Below, one piece after another: positions 1 to 5,305 of a DNA stretch of 5,683 nucleotides. The notes under the pieces were generated by a model. It did no database searches, was not told where the DNA came from, and was given only the letters and a program-made list of their open reading frames with translations. A program made the position numbers and the translations under genes. The DNA is from Rubrivirga sp. (GTDB lineage: Bacteria > Bacteroidota > Rhodothermia > Rhodothermales > Rubricoccaceae): positions 1 through 5,683 of the forward strand of contig JAAXJP010000494.1 of assembly GCA_012269805.1 (NCBI GenBank), in the 5' to 3' direction. The stretch's first letter is position 1; each line of letters opens with the position of its first letter.

Positions 1-37
1 ACGCAGCCGGGCGGCCGAATCGAGACGGAGCCGGGGG

Positions 38-901
38 TCAGCTCGGCGTCACCTTGTCGATGATCTTCTCGGCCGTCGACTCCTGCGCCTTCTGGACCGA
101 CGCCTTCGGGCTGGCCTTGCCGAGGTCGGGCTTCTCACCGCGCGGCGTCATCCGCTCGATCGAGAACGTCCCCTTCCCGTCGACGCTCGGGCCCTCGGAC
201 CAGCGGCCGGTCGGCTGCGGGACCGAGTCGTCCTTGCCGAACGTGAGGAACGAGTAGTTGAACTCGTCGGGCTCGATGCTCTGGTCGAAGTTGTTCGGGA
301 TCGGGTGGTTCTCCCGGCCGCCGAGCTCCTCCCAGGCCGCGAGCCACTGGTTCTGGTGCATCGTGTCGCGGGCGACGAGGAACGAGAGCATGTCCTTCAT
401 GCCCGGGTCATCGGTCATCTTGTAGAGCTGGCAGGCCAGCATCCGGCCCGTCGACTCGGCGACGGCGTTGGCCATCATGTCGGCGGCGACGTTGCCCGAG
501 GCGTAGACGTGCGAGCAGTTGAACGGGACGCCCGACGCGTCGACGGGCATGGCCGCCATCGTCGTCGTGATCACGTGCTGGATGTTCATCCCGCCGAGGG
601 CGGCGGCGACCATCGGGTCTTCGGCGGCCTTGTCCTGCTCGAGCGGGGCGCCTTCGAGGTTGAGCGCGACCGCCGTCGCGAGCATCTCGATGTGGCCCAT
701 CTCCTCGGTCCCGGTCTCGAGGAGCATGTCGCGGTACTTGGCCGGGCCCCGGGCGCCCCACGCCTGGAAGAGGTACTGGAGGCACACGCGGATCTCGCCC
801 TGGATCCCGCCGATGGCCTGCTGGAGGGCCTTGGCGAAGAGCGGGTTCGGCTTCTCGACTTTGACTTCGTACTGGAGCTTCCCGCCGTCGTGGTAAAACA
901 T
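38..901 (-). CDS. Manganese (non-haem) catalase
   Basis: This 287-residue protein is a dimanganese catalase, which converts hydrogen peroxide to water and oxygen in the cytoplasm. All five metal ligands of the family are visible in a ferritin-like four-helix layout: Glu36 (GGIQGE), Glu67 and His70 (GTEEMGH), Glu149 (VAES) and His182 (ARDTMHQ). Each lies one residue beyond its counterpart in Lactobacillus plantarum catalase (35, 66, 69, 148, 181, from memory), and Tyr43 falls at the outer-sphere Tyr42. Ala148 replaces the arginine that precedes the third ligand glutamate in that enzyme. The C-terminus ends in a Lys/Ala/Ser-rich tail. The ATG at 901 was chosen because homologous sequence begins there (MFYHDGGKLQYEV). 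The frame stays open upstream to 1144, but those 81 codons look non-coding and run into the divergent GNAT gene. No Shine-Dalgarno tract precedes the ATG. The family call is firm; activity is inferred. Confidence 0.95.
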   Translation of the reverse strand: MFYHDGGKLQYEVKVEKPNPLFAKALQQAIGGIQGEIRVCLQYLFQAWGARGPAKYRDMLLETGTEEMGHIEMLATAVALNLEGAPLEQDKAAEDPMVAAALGGMNIQHVITTTMAAMPVDASGVPFNCSHVYASGNVAADMMANAVAESTGRMLACQLYKMTDDPGMKDMLSFLVARDTMHQNQWLAAWEELGGRENHPIPNNFDQSIEPDEFNYSFLTFGKDDSVPQPTGRWSEGPSVDGKGTFSIERMTPRGEKPDLGKASPKASVQKAQESTAEKIIDKVTPS

Positions 902-1070
902 GGGAGAGGGGTGGTGATGAGGGGCGAGTGGAAGAACCGTCGCGCCCTGGCGTTCCGCAGTTGTGGTCCGCTGAAGCCGATCCAAGGGATGGCGTATGGA
1001 GGGCTGGGGGCTCGCCCCACCCCGGTGATCGGGTGCCGACGTCGGGACGCGCGCGGCCCGATCTTTCGGC
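902..1070. promoter_or_regulatory. Divergent intergenic region, catalase / GNAT
   Basis: These 169 bp separate two divergent starts, so promoters for both the catalase and the GNAT gene should lie here. I searched both strands for the Bacteroidota pattern (TTG, about 19-21 bp, TAnnTTTG) and for sigma70-like boxes and found no convincing pair. A GC-rich inverted repeat lies at 1007-1018 (ggggc, 2-nt gap, gcccc), but its gap is too short for a normal hairpin. No Fur/PerR- or OxyR-like operator could be recognised by eye. The regulatory role is inferred from gene orientation only. Confidence 0.4.
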
Positions 1071-1640
1071 ATGACCGACTCCCGCGACCCTTTCGCCGGC
1101 GGCCTCCCAGCGCTCGACGGCACGCGCGTCCGCCTCCGCGCCATCCGCCCGCCCGACGACCCCGACCTGCTGGCCGTCTTCGGTGACGCCCACCACCTCC
1201 GCTACTGGAGCCACGGGCCGCTGGCCGACCTCGCCGCGGCCCGCCAGTACCGTGAGGGCATCGAGGCGGGCACTCGGGACCGGTCGCTCTTCCAGTGGGC
1301 CATCACCGAGCCCGCGGACGACCGCCTCGTCGGGACGACGACCCTCGGCTCGTGGGATCAGAAGAACCGCCGGGCTGACATTGGCTTCATCCTCCGGCCC
1401 GACCACGCGGGGCGGGGCCTGGCGTCGGACGCGGTCCGGACGGCGATCCGGTTCGGGATCCGTGAGATGGCCCTCCACCGCGTCGAAGCCGACGTGGACC
1501 CCGAGAACGAGGCGTCGATCCGTCTGTTGGAGCGGCTCGGGTTCCAGCGCGAGGGGTACTTCCGCGAGCGGTGGTTCACGTTCGGCTCGTGGAAGGACAG
1601 CGCGATGTACGGCCTCCTCGCGGCCGACCTCGCCGGCTGA
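1071..1640 (+). CDS. GNAT-family N-acetyltransferase, RimJ/RimL type
   Basis: This 189-residue protein has the usual length and plan of Acetyltransf_3 (RimJ/RimL-like) enzymes, which move the acetyl group of acetyl-CoA to an amine, often a protein N-terminus or a small molecule. Residues 15-25 (LDGTRVRLRAI) form the typical first strand. Residues 85-95 (RLVGTTTLGSW) are the central strands. Residues 112-118 (HAGRGLA) are the acetyl-CoA pyrophosphate loop of the GxGxA kind. Residues 144-158 (PENEASIRLLERLGF) carry the conserved Asn146 and Ser149 followed by the LGF helix end. Residues 161-180 fit the closing strand that ends in MYGLL. The ATG at 1071 is the first in frame and gives the expected N-terminus; no Shine-Dalgarno tract precedes it. 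The gene is divergent from the catalase and converges on the GH-A lipoprotein with a 9-bp gap. The substrate cannot be read from sequence, and nothing ties it to antibiotic modification. Confidence 0.92.
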   Translation: MTDSRDPFAGGLPALDGTRVRLRAIRPPDDPDLLAVFGDAHHLRYWSHGPLADLAAARQYREGIEAGTRDRSLFQWAITEPADDRLVGTTTLGSWDQKNRRADIGFILRPDHAGRGLASDAVRTAIRFGIREMALHRVEADVDPENEASIRLLERLGFQREGYFRERWFTFGSWKDSAMYGLLAADLAG

Positions 1641-1649
1641 CCCGACTGG

Positions 1650-2750
1650 CTACCGTGCCGCCTCGGCGGCCTCGATGATGACCTCCCAGGCCGGCGCGGG
1701 CGTGCCGTCCACATCGACCACGCCGAGGGCGCAGAAGTAGTCGCGGAGCCGCTGCGCGACGTCGGGAGGGAGGTCGCTGCGGTCGCTCTCCAGCAGCACG
1801 TCCTGGATGAGCCGGCACGTCGGCTCGTCGAAGTCGAGGAACGTGAACACGGCCGCGAACCGGACGCGGGGCGTCTCGGCGATCACGGAGAGAAGCTCGC
1901 GGAAGCAGGTGGCCTGCCACGCGTCGGAAGCGCCCATCGACTCTGCGTTGGGGCAGGTCAGCTCCTGGATCAGGATCGGCCCGTCGCCGGCGGCGGTAAG
2001 GACCTCGCGGAAGTCGTCCGTGATCTCGTCGACGTCGAGGACGAAAAAGTCCGGCCGGATGGGCCCGTGGTTGAACGCGATGACGTCGGAGACGGCCCGC
2101 ATGGCGCGGTAGGTCGGCGTGCGGTTGCGGATGGTGCCGACCGTGAGCGTGACGCCGACGGCGAGGCGGGGCTCGACGCTGTGGGCGTGCACCCGCGCGG
2201 CCTCGACGAACCGGGCGTAGGCCTCACGGGCGCCGACGTCGGCATCGAGGACCTCGCCCACCTCGTTGCCCAACCCGAGGAAAAAGCCGCCCCGATCGAC
2301 GAGGAGTGGGACGAGGCGGTCGAGGACCCGGCCGAACCGGCCCGTGACCGCGGGGGCGTCGAGGGCTTCGGCGTCCGGGACGCCGGCCGGGAGGCTCAGG
2401 CCGTCCGAGTCGCCGACGGTGACGTTGACGAGCGGGACGAGGCCGAGGCGGGCGAGGTCGTCGAGCGTCGCGGCGAGGCCGTCGAGCGTGTAGCGGCCGG
2501 GCTCGGGCTCGAGGTCGGCCCACTCGACGTAGACCGTGAAGCCCCCGAGCCCGCGGTCGGCGGCGGACTCGAGCGTCGCGAGCGGACCCGCTTCCAGGTC
2601 CGCGGGCACCCCGCCGCCGTAGAGGCTGGTCCCGAGCGTCAGGCCGGGCGCGAGGAGCGGGACCGACGCCGCCTCCGTGTCGGGCGGCTCGACCGGGGAC
2701 GACGCGCAGCCGGCGAGGAGGAGGAGGACGAGGGCGGCGGCGATGCGCAT
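1650..2750 (-). CDS. Lipoprotein with a clan GH-A-like glycoside hydrolase (TIM-barrel) domain
   Basis: This 366-residue protein starts with a lipoprotein signal: Arg2, a hydrophobic stretch 3-12, and lipobox L12-A13-G14-C15. A short Pro/Glu/Ala linker follows, then a domain with the marks of retaining clan GH-A glycosidases. Residues 71-90 (YVEWADLEPEPGRYTLDG) match the strand-2 pattern of these barrels. GNE at 161-163 gives Glu163 as candidate acid/base at the end of strand 4. ILIQE at 259-263 gives Glu263 as candidate nucleophile on strand 7. FTFLDF at 302-307 looks like strand 8. The 100-residue spacing of the two glutamates fits the clan. Four cysteines after the lipid Cys (266, 282, 312, 340) could form disulfides in the periplasm. 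I cannot assign a GH family or sugar; no carbohydrate-binding module or SusC/D partner is visible. ATG at 2750 places the signal peptide correctly. It lies 88 bp downstream of the DUF2007 gene and may be co-transcribed with it. Confidence 0.8.
   Translation of the reverse strand: MRIAAALVLLLLAGCASSPVEPPDTEAASVPLLAPGLTLGTSLYGGGVPADLEAGPLATLESAADRGLGGFTVYVEWADLEPEPGRYTLDGLAATLDDLARLGLVPLVNVTVGDSDGLSLPAGVPDAEALDAPAVTGRFGRVLDRLVPLLVDRGGFFLGLGNEVGEVLDADVGAREAYARFVEAARVHAHSVEPRLAVGVTLTVGTIRNRTPTYRAMRAVSDVIAFNHGPIRPDFFVLDVDEITDDFREVLTAAGDGPILIQELTCPNAESMGASDAWQATCFRELLSVIAETPRVRFAAVFTFLDFDEPTCRLIQDVLLESDRSDLPPDVAQRLRDYFCALGVVDVDGTPAPAWEVIIEAAEAAR
1657..1670. terminator. Possible bidirectional terminator hairpin between convergent genes
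   Basis: A perfect inverted repeat (gccgcc, tc, ggcggc) lies 16 bp after the GNAT stop and inside the last codons of the opposing GH-A lipoprotein. It can fold as a 5-bp GC stem with a 4-nt loop on either strand. The two genes are only 9 bp apart, so a shared transcription end is expected nearby. There is no T-tract on either side, and an Ala/Glu-rich C-terminus in GC-rich code produces such palindromes by chance, so support is weak. Confidence 0.2.
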
Positions 2751-2838
2751 CGGACGGGCGGGGGCTCCTCCCGGCGACGCACGCCCTCCCCGGCGGGTTA
2801 CACCTCCTCACGCCGACCTCGACGCCGAGGCGGGAAGG
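2751..2838. other. Short intergenic gap, DUF2007 gene to GH-A lipoprotein
   Basis: This 88-bp gap contains purine-rich runs on the minus strand (GAGGAGG and GGGAGGAG), but the nearest ends about 16 nt before the ATG at 2750, too far for a normal ribosome binding site. A 5-bp stem with a 4-nt loop at 2817-2830 follows the DUF2007 stop without a T-tract. No promoter pattern was recognised, so co-transcription across the gap is possible but unproven. Confidence 0.3.
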
Positions 2839-3159
2839 CTACGCCGCGTCGGGTGCGAACGTCCCGCAGGCCCAGCACACGTTGAACTGGCCGCCGACGA
2901 CCTCGTCGCACGTCGGGCACGTCCAAGACGCGGGCGGGGCCTCGGGCTCTGCGGTGACCTCGGCGACCGCCGCCTCGACGTCCGCCAGCGACGCGCCGTC
3001 GGCGACCCAGACCTCGGACCACGCGGCGATCGGTGGGACCTCGCCCATCCCGCGCCCGTTGGCCTCCCCTTGAATCACCGCGTCGACCCCGAGCTGCTCG
3101 AGGCGGTTGAGCACGAGGTGCGTGATGGCGGGGTCGGGATGGCTGAAGACGCGGGTCAT
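2839..3159 (-). CDS. DUF2007-domain protein with C-terminal zinc ribbon
   Basis: This small cytoplasmic protein has 106 residues. Residues 1-70 fit the DUF2007 fold (putative signal-transducing protein, PF09413): a first strand (TRVFSHPDP), a helix ending in LNRLEQLGVDAVIQGE, and a WSEVWVADGASLADVEAAV segment that matches the family's closing strand and helix. Residues 79-100 form a zinc ribbon with two knuckles, Cys81-x2-Cys84 and Cys95-x2-Cys98, in the arrangement WTCPTCDE then FNVCWACG. DUF2007 proteins with such a tail occur in several phyla, but their biochemical role is unknown to me. The gene starts 39 bp after the metallo-beta-lactamase stop and lies 88 bp upstream of the GH-A lipoprotein, all on one strand, so it may be part of a short operon. 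There is no Shine-Dalgarno tract before the ATG. The domain call is fairly firm; no function can be stated. Confidence 0.82.
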   Translation of the reverse strand: MTRVFSHPDPAITHLVLNRLEQLGVDAVIQGEANGRGMGEVPPIAAWSEVWVADGASLADVEAAVAEVTAEPEAPPASWTCPTCDEVVGGQFNVCWACGTFAPDAA

Positions 3160-3198
3160 GGTGGCGGCGGGCAGCGGGTGAGTGGTACGGACCGCGGC

Positions 3199-3963
3199 CT
3201 ACTCCTGTTGCGTGGCCTCGACGATCGCGATCGAGTGGTCCAGCAGCTCCGTGCCCCCGGGCAGGCCGTGGCCAGGGACGACGACCTCGGCCTCGGGGTA
3301 CCGCTCGCGGACGAGACGGAGCGACCCCGGCCACGCGCTCAGATCGGCGTCGGCGACGTTGCCGGCGTGCGTCCGGGCCATCTCGTGGACGGCGCAGCCG
3401 CCGTGCAGGATGCGCGCCGAGGGGACGTACACCACGAGGTTGTCGTGAGCGTGGCCGCCACCGGGGTACAGCACCTCCAGTGGCCCGAGGCGGACGGCCG
3501 TGCCGGGGACGGTCAGCCCCGCGAGCGAGTCGGACGGGACGGCGTTGCCCTCGGCCGCCGCCAGCCGGCGCGTCAGCGACGACGCGTAGACCGGCACGCC
3601 GCGCTGGCGGAGCACGTCGGCGCCCGCGACGCGGTCGTCGTGGAAGTGCGTCGCGACGGCGCCCCGCACGGGGAGCCCGACCTCGGCCGCCACGGCGTCG
3701 AGGAGCGCAGCGGTCGCCGCCTCGCCCCACGCCGTGTCGACGAGCCACACGCCGTCTCCGTCGCGCACGACGAGGCCGTTCGACGGGTAGATCAGCCCGT
3801 TGCCGAGGTCGGAGGTCGAGACGTGGACCCAGACGCCGTCGCGGATCTCGCGGAGGGCGATCTCGTCGGGAGCCACGTCCGCGGCGGTCGGGTGAACGTA
3901 AGGGGCGGGCGGAGCGGAGGCGCAGCCCGCGAAGAGGACGACGAGAAGACCGAGGCGAGCCAT
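3199..3963 (-). CDS. VIM-like subclass B1 metallo-beta-lactamase, predicted lipoprotein
   Basis: This 254-residue protein should hydrolyse beta-lactams with two zinc ions in the periplasm. All B1 ligands are present: His106, His108 and Asp110 (THFHDDRVAG), His171 (GGGHAHDNLVVYVP), Cys190 (HGGCAVHE) and His232 (PGHGLPGG). These correspond to standard positions 116, 118, 120, 196, 221 and 263. Long stretches match my memory of VIM enzymes, including YPSNGLVVRDGD (59-70), DTAWG (76-80), TRRLAAAEGN (131-140) and AGNVADADL (200-208). Residues at standard positions 224, 228 and 233 are His193, Arg197 and Asn202. The N-terminus is a short lipoprotein signal with F11-A12-G13-C14. The ATG at 3963 was chosen because it starts that signal; the frame stays open to 4194 through non-coding sequence. 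No Shine-Dalgarno tract, integron or mobile element is visible. The subclass is firm. Closeness to VIM rests on by-eye comparison, and real substrates are untested. Confidence 0.95.
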   Translation of the reverse strand: MARLGLLVVLFAGCASAPPAPYVHPTAADVAPDEIALREIRDGVWVHVSTSDLGNGLIYPSNGLVVRDGDGVWLVDTAWGEAATAALLDAVAAEVGLPVRGAVATHFHDDRVAGADVLRQRGVPVYASSLTRRLAAAEGNAVPSDSLAGLTVPGTAVRLGPLEVLYPGGGHAHDNLVVYVPSARILHGGCAVHEMARTHAGNVADADLSAWPGSLRLVRERYPEAEVVVPGHGLPGGTELLDHSIAIVEATQQE

Positions 3964-3991
3964 GGGGGACGGTGGTGAAGGCAGCTGGCGC

Positions 3992-4395
3992 CTACCCCTC
4001 GGGCGGCCACTGGTTCGCGCGCCTGCCTGGCTGCGCCAGCCGGGCCGTCTTGTCGATTCGCCCGTCCCGCGTCTCAGCCCGTTTAGCATCACGGATCCAC
4101 TCGGGAGTGCTTCGGCGCGTCGACGGCGGCCCGGCCCGCCTCGGCCATCCGGCCGGGCCGCTCTATCCGCCCCGCGCGCTCCTTGCTCCGGCACGACCGG
4201 TTCGGGCCCGCTTCCCGTGGGGCGCCCCGCCGCGCCGACCGCCCGGCGTCGATCTTGTTCGGCGTGCCGTCGATCGACCCGAAGGCGACGGCCTCCGTAC
4301 GGACTCGTTGACGGTGAGCGTGGGCTTGCCGGTCGCTTTGTGTAGAGGACGAGCTTGACGGCCGCGTCGTGGTCGTGGTGCGTCTCAGGCCACGC
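3992..4395 (-). pseudogene. Decayed YdeI/OmpD-associated (bacteriocin-protection) family gene
   Basis: Four pieces of one protein family lie in the right order but in different frames. Piece 1 (4395-4342) reads AWPETHHDHDAAVKLVLY. Piece 2 (4339-4298) reads KATGKPTLTVNESV. Piece 3 (4295-4089) begins EAVAFGSIDGTPNKIDAGR, continues through GRMAEAGRAAVDAPK and stops at TGA. Piece 4 (4108-3992) reads EWIRDAKRAETRDGRID, then RRANQW, and ends at TAG. Pieces 1-2 and 2-3 are each separated as by a one-base loss. Between pieces 3 and 4 the frame changes, and the middle of the family (roughly 50-70 residues) is gone. The invariant-looking Trp of FGWIDG is Ser, and the RFTPRRPGSxW region is scrambled. 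The N-terminal start is not recognisable upstream of about 4395. Family members are usually near 190-200 residues; some have been linked to envelope or antimicrobial-peptide resistance. Its remnant ends 28 bp before the metallo-beta-lactamase start. The match is by memory of the family pattern. Confidence 0.8.
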
Positions 4396-4446
4396 GCCTC
4401 GGCCCGGCTCGTCGGCTAGACGTGGTTGTCGGGCGGCTCGGGCACG

Positions 4447-5304
4447 TCAGAAGGCGAGCGTCGCCGTCACGGCGTGGTGGTCGGAGGGGAGGCGCGGGTC
4501 GTCCGTCCCGAGCACGTCGCCGATCGTCCGGTCCAGCGTGGCCGTCCGGAGGACGCGAACGCCGTCGCCCACGAACACGTAATCGATGCGCCGGTCGTCG
4601 GTCGCGTTTCCGAAGGCGTTCCACGTCGCGTCTCCGCCCTGCGCAGGCGATTCGGAGACGAGCCGGGCGTCGCCGAGCACGGCCGCCAGCGCGGCGTAGG
4701 CGTCGGTGTCGGGCGTGGCGTTCATGTCGCCCGTGACCACAAGCGGGCCGCCCTCGGCCAGTCGCGGCGCGCGTTCGGCGATGAGCGCCGCGCTCTCCCG
4801 ACGGGCCGTCTCGCCGACGTGGTCGAAGTGCGTGTTGACGACCGTGAACGTCGGGCCGCGGGCGTCGTCGAGGCGGGCCCACGTGGCGATGCGCGGGAGG
4901 GCGGCGTCCCACCCGACGCTGCCCGCCTCGGACGGGGTGGGGGAGAGCCAGAACGTCCCGCCTGCGACGACGTCGAACCGGTCGCGGCGGACGAGAATCG
5001 CGCTCTGCTCGCCGCCGCCGTCGGCGCCGCGCCCGACGCCGAACCGTCGGAACTCCGGGAGCCGTGCCATGAGCGTGTCGAGCATGGCCGGCGTCGCCTC
5101 CTGGACGCCCACCACGTCGGCCTCGCGGATTGTGGCGGCGACGGCCTCGACGCGGTTCGGCCACGCGTCCGCCCCGTCGGAGGCCACGTCGACCCGGATG
5201 TTGAACGACATCACGCGGACCGGCTCGGCCTCCGCGCCCGGCCGGGACGACCTGCACGCGCCGAGCGCGAAGGTCAGCAGGAGGAAGGGGAGGAGTCGGT
5301 GCAT
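4447..5304 (-). CDS. Endonuclease/exonuclease/phosphatase (EEP) family lipoprotein
   Basis: This 285-residue protein has a lipoprotein signal (hydrophobic 4-14, lipobox L14-G15-A16-C17) followed by a complete EEP domain of the DNase I-like, metal-dependent phosphodiesterase fold. Catalytic positions are visible in order: Asn35 (MSFNIR), Glu69 (GVQEA), His159 and Asp161 (NTHFDHVG), Asp193 and Asn195 (TGDMNATPD), Asp241 (RRIDYVF), and Asp275-His276 (LPSDHHAV). The segment FWLSPTPSEAGSVGWDAALPRIATW (here split across 118-142) is typical of exported bacterial members. The substrate could be a phospholipid, a nucleotide or another phosphodiester; sequence alone does not decide. The ATG at 5304 lies one nucleotide after the VOC gene stop (TGACATG), suggesting translational coupling and one transcript. 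The stop at 4447 comes just after the family's expected last strand, so the protein appears full length. Downstream lies the YdeI-type pseudogene. Confidence 0.9.
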   Translation of the reverse strand: MHRLLPFLLLTFALGACRSSRPGAEAEPVRVMSFNIRVDVASDGADAWPNRVEAVAATIREADVVGVQEATPAMLDTLMARLPEFRRFGVGRGADGGGEQSAILVRRDRFDVVAGGTFWLSPTPSEAGSVGWDAALPRIATWARLDDARGPTFTVVNTHFDHVGETARRESAALIAERAPRLAEGGPLVVTGDMNATPDTDAYAALAAVLGDARLVSESPAQGGDATWNAFGNATDDRRIDYVFVGDGVRVLRTATLDRTIGDVLGTDDPRLPSDHHAVTATLAF

Positions 5305-5305
5305 G

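Noticed and set aside
1060..1070. gatctttc just before the GNAT ATG as a Bacteroidota -7 box
   Set aside because: It lacks the leading TA and final G, no TTG lies at the right distance upstream, and it would require a leaderless mRNA.
902..1144. 81-codon in-frame N-terminal extension of the catalase
   Set aside because: Homologous sequence begins at the ATG at 901. The extension is Arg/Pro/His-rich, overlaps the GNAT start on the other strand and resembles no known leader.
305..1186. 293-codon plus-strand open frame opposite the catalase
   Set aside because: It is antisense to the well-supported manganese catalase and runs into the GNAT gene in a different frame.
2817..2830. Hairpin after the DUF2007 stop as a terminator
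   Set aside because: It has only a 5-bp stem with a 4-nt loop and no T-tract; such stems are common by chance at this GC content.
2067..2885. Long open frame on the plus strand opposite the GH-A lipoprotein
   Set aside because: Its Arg/Glu/Asp/Gly/Val-rich product is typical of the antisense of a high-GC gene; the minus-strand product has a signal peptide and catalytic motifs.
3157..3168. GCCGCCACC directly before the DUF2007 ATG, identical to the eukaryotic Kozak consensus
   Set aside because: This is coincidence in GC-rich bacterial DNA; the genes are intronless, closely packed and bacterial in type.
2677..3978. 433-codon plus-strand open frame across three minus-strand genes
   Set aside because: It spans two intergenic gaps and is antisense to genes with clear motifs; its composition is low-complexity Arg/Gly/Asp/Val, so it is a shadow frame.
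3964..4194. Upstream extension of the lactamase frame
   Set aside because: It would bury the lipoprotein signal 77 residues inside the protein, and the stretch is pseudogene sequence read in the wrong frame.
3962..4345. Plus-strand open frame in the gap left of the EEP gene
   Set aside because: It is Arg/Pro/Ser-rich without motifs, while the opposite strand holds recognisable YdeI-family pieces.
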